Assembly: GCF_023078275.1 (NCBI RefSeq)
Contig: NC_062975.1
Location: 10,019,141 to 10,083,140 of the forward strand
DNA: 64,000 nucleotides
DNA from: Leguminivora glycinivorella
Taxonomy: Eukaryota > Arthropoda > Insecta > Lepidoptera > Tortricidae
Direction of reading: 5' to 3'
The translations under genes were made by a program, and so were the position numbers. The notes below the pieces were generated by a model, which saw nothing but the letters and a program-made list of their open reading frames with translations, did no database searches and was not told where the DNA came from. Of the stretch, positions 52,641 through 64,000 are shown in pieces. How positions within the stretch are numbered: the first letter of the stretch is position 1; each line of letters starts with the position of its first letter.

Positions 52641-54845
52641 CTGTGGAGTATCAGACGGGTTACTTTAGGCAGCATTCGGTCACAGCGCCGCTAAAGAAAC
52701 CGTGCTGGTAAGAAATGTCAATAGCATTCCGTAAAATGTATGCGATTCCGCCATCAACATATTTCGATCCTTCATGATGCACATGCAACTCTGAAACTAG
52801 CAATAACTACTAGTTACGGTTCTTCTCAAAAGTAGTGAGGACTTGGACAGATTTTCCATTAATATTCTGATAGGGTCTACTTAACCAAGGAACGAAATTA
52901 GAACTAGTAAGCACTAAAATATATTTACAAATAAATGTTTTCGGTAAATGAAGGAGTTATATTTCGAAAGAAACACGTTTCCTAAAGAGATGCACTGCTA
53001 ACATTGACTGTTTCAAAAAAAAAGTCATTTTCTAATTCCAGCACTATGGATACACCGTATTGATAGATACGCGCCTTTAGCCAAACGATATCCATATTCC
53101 ACTTATTGCGAACGATTGCGCCCGTAACGTAAACTGCTCTATTGAAGGGACTCATCTCACCGAGCCCTCGTTTTATAGGGACATCTCATCAGATAAGTGA
53201 AACAATGTGATGTCGGCGGATGCATATGCACTGACAAAGGTCCTTGTCAATTAAAATTGTTGATGTTACTGTATGCAAACCTTCGACTAGATAAATGAGG
53301 TACTAAAAATTCTTACAACCGTTTCTATTCATGTTGGCCCATTATTTGTTCATTAAGAACGTCAATCTTTTATGTTGATGCATATTTCAGTCCGTCAAAG
53401 TACGGCAGAAACTACAATGTCTATTTAATATTCAGGTATGTTATAAAATGTTTCCAGTCTATTTACTTAATTGTTATCGGGGATCCAATTTGTCCGTTCG
53501 ATAATTATAGGGGAAAGGTGATAAATTAACTAATGTATGCATCGTTAGGTAGTTTAATTAACGCGTAAATTTGAGTATTTGTAACACTGAAAAAACCTGT
53601 GCCTGCTACATAGGTATATTGCGTGGCGGTTGCCTTTGCTTTACAATAATAAGTTAGTGTTGTGAAGTTATGAGGCAGACTCGAAAACAAATGAGAGATG
53701 ATACTGTTTTACGGTTGTAGGAAATTATTTTTAGATAACTTGTTAGGTAATTTTGATGTTTATTTATTTTATTTATGTTCACTTATTCCGATTTCTTTGT
53801 TTATATAATATTACTGTATTATATGGAACATTGTGTATACGTGTACCTATGTATACCTTATCGACTATTTCTATTCCGTTCTTTTTTAGCGAACGGAACC
53901 CATATAGGATTACTTAGTTATCCGTCCGTTTGTCTGTCTGTCAAAACCCTTTTTCTCAAGGACGCGTTCAGTTATCAAGTTAGTATTTATATCAAATACT
54001 CCAGTCTACTGCTCAATCAAAACCTACAGGGCCCTTCCCGTGAAATTGACTGTTTCGTATGAGAGTTGATGGTGTGGTCTTTCTAAATATGTATCTGTGA
54101 CTAATTACTAAACAGGTTATAACTTATGACGGTACTACCTTATTCCATTTTTTCGGGATAAGAAAAAAGCTGATGTTTCCAATGGTACTTAATTAACTGG
54201 TAACTCACGAGAATTCTGTATCAGGCGCACAATAATTCCCAAAATTAATCATTTTCATTACTACTAAATGCTATACATATAAGTATACTTATGTTATCTA
54301 TACCTACCTACCTTTGCGTGACTACAGCTACATCTATACGAATCCTACGAAAAGCTCTCGAGCGCTGCTTGGCGTAGATATGATACTTTCAAATGTTTCG
54401 CTCCCACGGCATTCTGTAGGTCGATATCGACCATTCTAAAAAGTAAGAACGTACGTCGCTAGAGGGCGTCGTTAGCCATAATCAAGCTAATATGTATAAA
54501 AACCTTAATTCAGTAGGTAAATATATTACATCTCTATTTATACATACACATTCTGCAACTCTAAAGTAAACCGAAGTCGTAATTTGTCGTCGTCGGTCCC
54601 AATATTTCTAGAATCCAGTCTGTATTCGTTTGGGTATAATCAAAGATATTGTCATGCACTTGGAACCAAATAATGGCATTAAGAATTAATTATGCATTAC
54701 AATTTAATTGGACCAGCGTATTAACAGAAGACTGTCTTAATCTTGGACCTATATTGTGACCTTGAACGAAAACCTCACTTCTGATACTGATATATCCCAT
54801 CCAAATCGTACCTAGAGCTAAAATTTGACGTATTAAACTTACCTT

Positions 54846-55050
54846 AGGGCCACTTGCACCACCCGCTTAACTCAATTTTAGTGGGCTGTCAACTGTCAAA
54901 TACCATATAAAATAGTGAGTTAACTTTTCTGGTTAACTCTCCATTTTCAGCGGTGCAAGTGACTCTTAGGCCCACTTGCACTGACCACTTAACTCAGGGT
55001 TAGTGGGCTATCAAATGTCAAATTCCATATAAAATGGTGGGTTAACCATC
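54846..55050. repeat. MITE with CCACTTGCACC ends, one and a half copies
   Basis: The first unit (54846-54965) runs from AGGGCCACTTGCACC to GGTGCAAGTGACTCTTA, its near complement, with an internal GTTAACTT/GGTTAACTC pair. It is followed directly by a second, half copy (GGCCCACTTGCACTGACC to GGTGGGTTAACC). Both contain ACTGTCAAATACCATATAAA-type blocks. Confidence 0.65.
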
Positions 55051-55439
55051 CTAATGGCGCCGTAAGTATAGTACCTACCTACCAACCTATCGATCAAATT
55101 AAGGGAACTACCGACATCGACACTGAATGTCCTTACAACTCCCATAAAACATTATTGTTATGTCGTAACTTCAAGGTTGCTAAATATGTTGTTAATCAAT
55201 TAAATTGCATGTACCTATCAACAAATTAAGCAGAGCACTCGTTTGATTAGTTGCTTATCTCAACTTATATGGAGCAAAACTAACATTAATTTACATTTGG
55301 CGAGGTTTAGGCACATTTATTTTGTTTGTAACATCCGCTGATGCAACTTGTACTAATAGAACGTGGACACTTACAGATAATCAAAAGCGATTTGCAGTTT
55401 TAATATTATCTAACACATTAATAACAAAGATATCCATAT

Positions 55440-55612
55440 TAATATTATAAATGTGGAAGTGTGTGTGTCCGTTTGTTTATCCGTCTTTCACGGCAAAACG
55501 GAGCGACGATTGACGTGAATTTTGAAGTGGAGATAGTTGAAGGGTTGGAAAGTGACATAGACTACTTTTTGTCTCTTTCTAACGCGAGCGAAGCCACGGG
55601 CAAAAGCTAGTA
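55440..55612. repeat. 3' end of an RTE-like retroelement, second copy
   Basis: Inverted relative to 2912-3134; shares CGTCTTTCACGGCAAAACGG and ends GGGCAAAAGCTAGTA. Non-coding. Confidence 0.6.
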
Positions 55613-56867
55613 TGTACTATATAGATTTTTTTAAAACGGAACAAGTTGTATATTAATTTAAAAAGACGAAATTAAAATACGGTCTGCAACAGCATTGTTA
55701 AAGTGCAGTAGGTAAAGCTGCAGAATTTAAAAGAAATCGTGACTATCGTGAGGCTTATTGATATCTAACTCATCGATTACTTTCTTATTAAAAGTTATAC
55801 AAATTCAAAAACAAGATCCTGGACACGCACTGCCACTTCGCCCACCCGCTTGTTTTACTTCTTCCTTGAATTATTTATGAAAGTGAAAGAAGAACCTAAC
55901 TTTAAAAATACTTTAAGACGATCGTCCTTACTAAGACACATTGTATTGTGAAATTTTGGTATATGCTAAAAGCACGATATACCACGTTTAGCAAAGACGA
56001 CGTCCGTTGAAGACATGTTTTTAAACTAGGACACTACTCTTCATTTTATAAAAGTTCCTGAAAAAAGTGGATCAGTTTTAAGCATGAAGCTTACTTATAG
56101 TTTATTTTTTGGTCTTGTTTACAGGCCCGGTATTTGCTGTTTATTTACACAACGCACCTACACTTTATCATTAGCATTGTTTGCCACAGATCGCAGTAGG
56201 TAAGTAGGCAATTGGCGTCAAGTCGTGAACAAGATAATCCATCAAGCCACCGACATACGTGCTTCTTTTGCACAACACATTGTCTTTCCAATTTTATCAT
56301 ATTTAACCTTTGCGGTTGGACTATTTGTTTTTGAAATTCGAATGTCACGACCGAAGTAGGTGTGCGGCATAGATGGATAATAATATAGGAGGTGAAATGG
56401 AGTAGAAGGAGGTAACCGAAGGACACGTGCTATTGAAACTTTCTGTAGATTCTGTTCTGTTCTCTCACTTCAAAGTCTCACTTTTGTTTTATTCCCGCCA
56501 AAAATTTAACAGCTAACCCAAATCACATCATAATATATTGTGCCTGAGCTGTAAGTTCACATTTTTGACACATTTGTTTTGAAGTATGTTGCGATGTGGC
56601 TAAGACGTATCGTTTGAATAATCTAGCGATTATTCACGAATTGGTTGAATCGATTAGGCCCTAGGTACAAGAAGGCGCTTAAACAAATATACGATTTCTA
56701 TCAACTTACTGAAATGTCATTTGAATCGAAATGACAGAATCTGCCACAGCACTAGTTTAAAAATAAAAATAAATGATAAATGACATAATAAGTAAATCCT
56801 ACGTGATAAATTAATATCGTATAAGTAATAATCACTAACGAAGATCCGCAAAAATGTAACATGTGTT

Positions 56868-57387
56868 AGATTATGTTTAAAGTAATATTGTTCTTAAGTA
56901 CTTGATTTTTTTAAATATTATTACAGGATTTTATTTAAAATTTCATTAGGTCACGCCAGTTTACGTTTTGTGGACGCTGTCAAGAAGAATTATTTCATAA
57001 CATTAGCTTCCCTCCGTGACAACCTCCGCTCTCAATATAAGTATGATTTAAAACTGCCTCAAGTCAATAATAAAATCTTTGACAAAAGCACATACATCTC
57101 TGCCATTCGAGTTTTTAATCAGCTGCCAGATGAATTAAAAATGTTAGAGGACTCCAAATTTATCCCTAGTTTAAAGAAATGGTTAATTAACAATGAATTT
57201 TATACCTTAAAAGACTTCTTTGAAAGATATGACTGATAATTATGATTCGCCATGACATGATTGCTAATAATGTATACCTAGTATAGTTTTTTAGCTTTAA
57301 GTGATAATTGTATACCCGAATTGGGTCACCGTTGTAACCTACTAATGTAATGAATTAACACCTGTGTAACACGGTTGAACAATAAAG

Positions 57388-57418
<31 letters not shown>
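56868..57418 (+). pseudogene. Truncated LINE 3' end with (TATC)n tail
   Basis: Encodes an 88-residue C-terminal piece at 56970-57236 with STYISAIRVFNQLPDELKML and SLKKWLINNEFYTLKDFF, the standard end of a LINE polyprotein. A 3' region with AATAAAG and a (TATC)n tail follows. CATGTGT near 56860 and again at 57418 may be its target duplication. It is nested between two inverted copies of a 28-base word (56546-56573 and 57419-57446, GAGCTGTAAGTTCACATTTT). Confidence 0.7.
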
Positions 57419-58768
57419 ATGTGTCAAAAATGTGAACTTACAGCTCCGGGATCTAATTTCAGCGCATTGATTTTTTGTCCTTCAAGGGCGCAAGTATGTT
57501 ACATGTCTATGTTTACTAAGTCTATGGTGAGTAGGTACGTTTTGTTATAACGCGCTCTATATTTGAATTTCATGTGATATCGAATTGAGTAACATATGGG
57601 CGTGACACCACACGATCAGAATCTACATTGACCTTTGTTTTGTCGCAAACATTCGCAAGGATGTGTCCATGAAATTTGGATAAGAGGTGTGACTCATTTA
57701 ATTTATTCTAATACAATTGTTTAACCTTGAGTTAGATAACTAATTGAAGCGTTAAGTGATTTCAATTAGATATTATCGTAAAGTGACTACTATTACATGT
57801 AAGTGCAAATTTAAACGTCATGGAAAATTAATATTTATTGCACCTATTAATGCAGTTAAGTCAGTAACAGGTTTTATTGGTAAAACAATACAAAAGTAAA
57901 ATATCTACCATAACTAAGTTTAGCTTTTAAATTAAGTAGCTTAATTAATCAGGAATATATAAACTTTCCCTGAAAAATAAAATTATTAAGACTGTTAGTT
58001 ATGGAGGAGCGGTGCATCCCAATACAGGTTTACTTTCCTAAAGGGAAGTCCCAACCACTGATGGCAATATTGTAAGTAAGTAAACCTTTTTAAGGAAATA
58101 AAAAATATTTTTCATTTTCATTTAATTTTGAACCCCAAAAATACGACGATTTTGTAATTTTAAATTAAGTAAAACAACTTCCTTCGTGATTTCTGTTAAG
58201 TACATAGTTAAAAAAAAGCGAAGCCAATTTAGAAAAGTACATATATCAAACGAATCGTGAGCGAATCGTGAAGCTTTTGGGCATTCGGCTACGCACAATA
58301 CGTACGTATCATATCTATTTGAATCATGTATGTGTAAATTATGTACAGGAGAAACAGGTTAGTTACCTAGTTTAATAACAACATAAACAAAGTCGCAGGC
58401 AGAGCCTAATTTTCGCTCTGTATAAACCGCAGATCTCATTCGCCGATTAGTTGCTCAATATCCATCAGTTGGTGGCACGTCCGATCCACGTTCCAGATAC
58501 GGTTGTCCTACCTAACACACGCGTGAAGTGTTAAAATCAACTCTGCCACTTGGCTATAAGAGTGTGTGATAATCAAACGAAACTATTTCACGAATTCCAC
58601 CACTTGAATCTATAAATATCTATAACGATTCGACAGGAGGCGTATTTAGATTTTTTTAATGTACCTACCAGTATGGTATCAAACCCAGGACGTTCCTAAA
58701 CACTAACCAACACAACCATTTTTTTAATACTACATCGGTGGCAACCAAGCATACGGATCGCCTAAGTC

Positions 58769-58899
58769 CGTTTTCACATTATCCGATCCGATATCGGATG
58801 TCGGAAGTAGGTATTCAATGGAAAAAATTCAAGATGGCGCCTGTAATGTATGGGATATTGGTCCTACATCCGATATCGGATCGGATAATGTGAAAACGC
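58769..58899. repeat. CCGATATCGG MITE, full copy 2
   Basis: Same ends as 19429-19557 (CGTTTTCACATTATCCGATC and its complement) with central AAGATGGCGCC. Both copies are near 130 bp. Confidence 0.8.
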
Positions 58900-60091
58900 A
58901 CTAACTGTAAGCCGTCCCTATAGCTTATGGACGCCTGCAACTCCACATATTATTATGTTACATGTGCGTTACCGACCCTCCACGCCCTCGTTGAACTCTG
59001 GCAACCGTATTAATTATTGATTTATTGATATTATGTTCCATTTATTTATTGGGGAGGACAGCCCCAGTCATACAGACATACTGAAGTGTCAAAGTATAAA
59101 TTCTTCGTAACGCACAATCGTTGTTTCAGTTTATATATGGTTTGTCTATTCCAAAACTCTTCAAGTAATTGGAATAGAGAACCTGCACTTATGGTTGTTA
59201 TTGTAACAGTAAAATTGATAATGTAACCTCTAAATAATGGCTAATCTGATACGGATCAAATAGCTCTATTAAATTTAAATAGACTGACTTGCATTGCTGA
59301 TAAGGATAATTTGTTTGTCGAATGTATTTGTCCATTTAATTGGCACGTAGAACATACCTGTACTAGGTACCTACAGTATTTATTTACCTACTACATAATA
59401 CTTATTAGTTCAATTATTAATCTAGAAGGCAACTTGACAACACAAAGCAGTATACAGGCTGTAAATCTAATAAGGGCGATCTCTTAACGGCGGTGAGTGT
59501 AGGATAGGAGAAATGTAATTAGATAACTTTTACTTAAAATTGAAACAATTTTTTTATTCATACAAAATACAAATTCGGCCCGTAACGTAAACCAAAGACA
59601 CTCGCGTTAAACACTCGTTGACAGTTGTCATTGACTGTCATCGCAACCACGTTTACAGTAGATACATTGCTGCTGGAAAATTTTACATAAATTGATTATG
59701 AGGTGAAAATTAAGAGTAACTCCAAAAAAAACATCTCTCAGTTAATGATAACAGTAATGAATTCTATGTCTGGTTTCATTTATCGCCCGTATTACGTTTA
59801 CGCGCTGTAAAATGTAGATATTTACCCTATAAATACCTACCATCGAAACTTAAAAAAGAGCTCATGTCAAAAAGGATATATTCATATTTAGTGGACTTGT
59901 GTGAACTGTGGGCAATGGAACTGCCTTTACCCCAGAAGTGGTACGCTTTCATAGACTTGCAAAAAAATTATAAATTGAAAATTAAATTACGTAGCTAAAG
60001 GCACAATTATTATATTAACATATTACTTGTCGTTAATTAAATATTAATGCAGGTTAGATGCATTAGCACATTGCAAGTCAATATTAATAAT

Positions 60092-60446
60092 TATACAGAG
60101 TGGGGCCTGTAACAAAGGCGAAGAATTGAACTCTAGGCTATTCTCCTTATACTGATCAACATTTGTTCGGCGACTTTTAAAAATAACTTGTATTTTGATT
60201 TTCATCACCCTTGAAAGTTTTTTCTAAGAGGTAATGTATTGCGAATTCTGTTAAGTCTAAAGTGTGACAGACAACGTCAATGACAACAATAATGGCGTAC
60301 ATTGAAGCTAATATTTATTTTGTATGAAAAATTAAAAATTTAAAGACTTCATAATTTTTAAAAGTCACTTAACAAATGTTGATCAGTATAAGGAGAATAG
60401 CCTACAGTTCAATTCTTCGCCTTTGTTACAGGCCCCACTCTGTATA
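60092..60446. repeat. Foldback MITE with TATACAGAGTGGGGCC ends
   Basis: 355 bp. The left arm (60092-60185) and right arm (60352-60446) are inverted copies: GGCCTGTAACAAAGGCGAAG, AGGCTATTCTCCTTATACTG and ATCAACATTTGTT each recur as complements. The centre is unrelated AT-rich DNA. Confidence 0.8.
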
Positions 60447-61079
60447 TATAACTGTATAAATGGTGCAAAGTCATCGCACTTATATTCTAGTTATGGTGAC
60501 ATACGTTAGGACACTCATTAATATGTCGTGTCCTCTGACATTTGAATAAAGCGATACAAATGAGCTACACCATTTTAAAGGTACACTGTGTCCTTTATCC
60601 AGAAAAGGACATGTCTCTAAACATATGGAACCATTCATTTGGTTTAGGTATTGTCGTTCGGCTCCAATTTAAATATATTGGGTAAGTTAGGTACTTAAGA
60701 AATGCTTAAGAGTTGCTTAAGAGATAAATCTCTGTAGCCGACTGTATTATTTGATACTATTTAGTACCTTACCTTTTGAAAATTTAGCCTTGAAATTCTA
60801 GTATATCTATTTTGTTACTACATTTCTGAAAATATTACCTACAAAATAAATTTAGCCTGTGTCATGACATTACTGTTTGACTGATTGATGGAGAAAGTGA
60901 TCAAAGCTTGAAAAGATTACTTAGTCAAACCAAAAATTACATACATTTTGTGTGGCGTTTACGATAAAGAGTAACGTAACTCATGGTAGAAGCTCGAGTT
61001 TTATTTTAAGACGCTACGGAAGCGAAAATGCTAAAATGGAAAGGCCCTTTCAATTTGGGAATTTCAGTTAAATAAACTA

Positions 61080-61500
61080 GTGTTATTAACTAGATTTATC
61101 GAAAAAAAAAATGTCCATTAAGAACAACTCAGTTCAAAGATATTACGAAAAAATCTTTAAAATTGAGGTTCTTCTCTCGACTATTTCCTCCTTCAAAACT
61201 TATTTAAACGGAACGAAATTTGAGAGTCTGAATAACAATGAAATAATCTGTGTCGGACCGTTTAGATTTTTTGGCTAATTGTTACCGATCTTGAGTATCA
61301 CACCTTTGTTTGAGCCATATTGAAAAAGGCCGTTTTTAGAAATTTTGATTGGCTCTAGCGTCTTTTAAAATAAAAATAGCAAAAAAATCAAAACGGTCCG
61401 ACACAGATAAAAATAATAATAATCTGTGTTAAAAAAATCATTGCTCTATTTTCAAAAACCAGGGAGGAAATAGTCGAGAGCGTTTGTATGGAGAATTGAC
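61080..61500. repeat. Inverted-repeat element
   Basis: TCTCGACTATTTCCTCC at about 61175 is mirrored at about 61463, and TGTGTCGGACCGTTT at about 61250 is mirrored at about 61395. Probably another foldback repeat; ends not defined. Confidence 0.5.
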
Positions 61501-62089
61501 CTGTATCGTATCGTCTTAAATAGATTTTAGGTACTCAAAGAAATGTTCATATTTCAAGCGACCGAATGCAAATTCGCTGTAATATGTACATATAATTATC
61601 AGTTATGTCACGATGCACGTGTCCTTATGGTCGCGCAAAATTTCATCGACAGTCCCTAACTTACTAATAGTGATAGGGACCATTTTTATCGTCTATCGCG
61701 CGACCATTAGGTGTTTCTCGAACTGATTTCGATTAGGTGTAGACTAGGAAGTTTGCGACAGAGCTGGATTAATCGCTAATCATGAGTGTCGGTCCAATGA
61801 GCTGGTTGCATGTTGATAAACTTACATGATAACCACTGGACAGTTTACAAAAGCTAGTGTAAATTTGGATTAAGTTTGATGTCTAGTGGCTAGTACAGAG
61901 CGTAAAATGGGGTATTTGACTGGAATGAAGCTTGCCTTGCTTGAGTTTTGACGATAATTAACGATTAATAGGCATTATATTGATATGATTATGTCCGTAA
62001 GTTGTCATCGGTATTCTCTACTACAACTATAATATATGAATATTTTGAACACTGATATTTTTGGCAGTTCGTTAGGAATATTTAAGAAA

Positions 62090-62188
62090 AGTGTTTCGTT
62101 TTCTTTCAACCCCTTATTTGCCAAGAGTGGCCCTGAAGCTTTAGTAGTTTCATGTGCTCTGCCTACCCCTTTATGGGATACAGGCGTG

Positions 62189-62262
<74 letters not shown>

Positions 62263-62275
62263 TGTATATATATAG
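62090..62275 (+). repeat. LINE 3' end with long TA microsatellite
   Basis: Block shared with 25421-25530 (TTGCCAAGAGTGG, ATACAGGCGTGATTGTAT), then about 65 bases of TA repeat. The same element has a TATG tail at the other copy. Confidence 0.7.
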
Positions 62276-63644
62276 TGTTTCTTCTTTACTGAGTTAGATT
62301 TTAAAGTTTATGGTCAGCTATTCTTATCTTATTTTTGTATTAGATTTTTTGCAGTTGTCATGTAACTAATATTCATAGTATTAAGTTTATAAAAAAGTAT
62401 ATTTACATATATGAAACTATAGGTCTATTCTATAAGAAATTCTAGCTTTTAGCATATTTACATACATGTTTTATAAGACTGTTTGTTTCTCAATAAATTA
62501 AAAATATATATATATATTCAATTGCGTTCTTAGAGATGCCGGTGAGCTTTTATTATCTCATATAAAATTCTTGTGCCATACCAATTTTTTTACTTTTAGC
62601 AGTTTTGGAAAAGAATTTGACACGAACTCACAGCCTACAAACTTCTCACTCTGTATCTCATAATTTAATTTAATTTCATTCCAATTCATTTCATTTCAAA
62701 ATTTTATATAACTAATTTTAGATACTTGGTGAGCTAGTAGCTACATAAATACATAAATATTATTGGCCATCCTTACACAAACTAACTAAGCCCCACGGTA
62801 AGCTCAAGAAGGCTTTTATTGTGGGTATTTAGACAACGATATTACAATATACATAATAACACAAACACTTAAAAACGTATTAGTTACGTAACGTACGTAA
62901 TTATTTATTTATATCTTTGTGACAAAACTTGAAAGTCAAAAAACCTAGCTAGTTCAGCAAGTCTTGTACTTGGTTGCAATACAGCATAACAGGCACGTGA
63001 TAAATTACTCTTATTTTTCATCGAAATCTAGATTACCTAAGTGGCTTCATGCCAAGATAAATATGCTCTCAAGTTCATACTGAAGAAGTGTGTCAGTACA
63101 GAAAAGCTTCAACTCGCTTATGGATTAAATGCCTTACAAGGACTCATTACTCAGCTAACACCAACTAGCATTTAGACTTACATTCATTATGTAATCAGGA
63201 CTACGCTGTCAGTACTTAACGTACTTTAATATTTTCAATTCAGTGTAATCGCGACCGCGAAGAAATCAGAACGGGCTGATGAGGTCAATAATATGAATGG
63301 ATTGAAAGGTTTCCTCCTTTTAATTAATTTGATAGCTCCGACCTCGCCGAACACAATAAATTGTCCCAATCACTGTGCGAACCTCGCACCAAATTACGTA
63401 ATCTCATAAATAGCCTTTTTTCTTAAGAGTACTTTAGAAAGACTCGATAATTGGTACACATCTATTAACAATCAAGTTTGTGTAGCTCGTGGGGCAAAAC
63501 TCGTATGTCGCACAATCAGAACCCCGATGGCGAATCTATATCCCGGTGACCGGACCTTATCTCCTAATCGCGAATTGCGAATTTTATTACTGTCTCTGCA
63601 ACACTCAGTTGCGAACCTCATAATTAACAGCTCTGGGGACCTAG

Positions 63645-63790
63645 CCAACGTCACAATCGCTTATGCTTCGTAAGAGCGTAGCTAGCTGTCCATATCGCTC
63701 TTCTATTAAGGCACGACAGAGCTAGGCTGCGTTTCAATCGCCACGCAGCGTCAACTATTGTCACTTCGGCTAGGCGGCAGTGCAGACGGG
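63645..63790. repeat. Dispersed repeat, second copy
   Basis: Shares GCCAACGTCACAATCGCTTA (one change), the GTAAGAGCGTAGCTAGCTGTCC-like block and CTGCGTTTCAATCG with 33424-33552. Non-coding. Confidence 0.5.
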
Positions 63791-64000
63791 CCGGTCTCAT
63801 GCAGGCATAAAATACGATATTATGCACTTAATACGTAATAAAATAAATAATATTTATGTAAATAGTCTAAGATACGGCCAGCACCTTCAGGGTCATAAAC
63901 CTTAAACCTGGGGTAAGTTTGACTATATACGTGTTAAAATACTTACGTGAAATTAATAGGTATAAAAGTACAAAGCACACTCACGCCCTACCAAACGGCT

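Larger units (their letters stand above)
52641..64000. other. Repeat-rich region upstream of gene E
   Basis: No host gene recognised. Listed contents are MITEs (54846-55050, 58769, 60092), RTE 3' end (55440), LINE 3' end (56868), inverted repeats (61080-61500), LINE tail with TA microsatellite (62090) and a dispersed repeat (63645). A TATA-like CTATAAAACG on the minus strand at about 53168-53178 could belong to gene E, but no matching first exon was found. The stretches 55900-56500, 57450-58700 and 62280-63600 show nothing recognisable. Confidence 0.5.

Noticed and set aside
53040..53175. First exon of gene E after the minus-strand TATA-like word near 53170
   Set aside because: The open frame from ATG at about 53154 has no donor giving phase 0 with the exon at 52640, and no signal-peptide start.

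Overview
The window looks like nuclear DNA of a moth or butterfly (Lepidoptera). It is AT-rich, carries a cluster of Rebers-Riddiford type 2 (RR-2) cuticular protein genes with the usual insect layout, and is packed with tRNA-derived SINEs, truncated LINEs, a mariner and many foldback MITEs. The species cannot be named from the sequence alone. The RR-2 genes have a tiny first coding exon of about four codons, a signal-peptide and His-rich exon, an RR-2 chitin-binding exon and a final exon.

Layout. (1) 1283-5500: RR-2 gene A, with a 1-nt deletion in its chitin-binding exon and three decaying copies of that exon in the next intron. (2) 5501-12490: repeat-filled intergenic DNA. (3) 12562-17693: RR-2 gene B, with a 139-bp exon/intron unit tandemly amplified and a long charged C-terminal tail. 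(4) 21685-24478: gene C, a spliced, secreted, His-rich protein without an RR domain. (5) 24560-33750: repeats, including a mariner nested in a foldback element. (6) 33812-48787: RR-2 gene D, whose first intron holds a complete 12.4-kb Maverick/Polinton at 34853-47228. (7) 50543-52640, minus strand: RR-2 gene E, first exon not found. (8) 52641-64000: repeats only.

The Maverick is the main find. It has long terminal inverted repeats (about 216 and 251 bp) and a perfect 6-bp target duplication, ACCGTT. Its plus strand carries a virion module: packaging ATPase, a conserved acidic protein, a fibre-like coiled-coil protein, integrase with chromodomain, a phospholipase A2/hydrophobic-peptide protein, adenain-like protease, penton-like protein, a 45-residue basic protein, major capsid protein and a small conserved C-terminal gene. 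Three successive junctions in the capsid block are ATGA overlaps. The protein-primed DNA polymerase B expected on the minus strand is absent apart from a possible C-terminal tail. Its place is taken by a four-exon gene and a second small acidic gene that I do not recognise. Two plus-strand genes are broken by single-base losses in A-runs, which could be real decay or assembly error.

The cuticular genes probably act together: their products are secreted by epidermal cells and bind chitin through the RR-2 domain, while His-rich flanks may take part in cross-linking during sclerotisation. The capsid, integrase and protease genes serve the mobile element, not the host.
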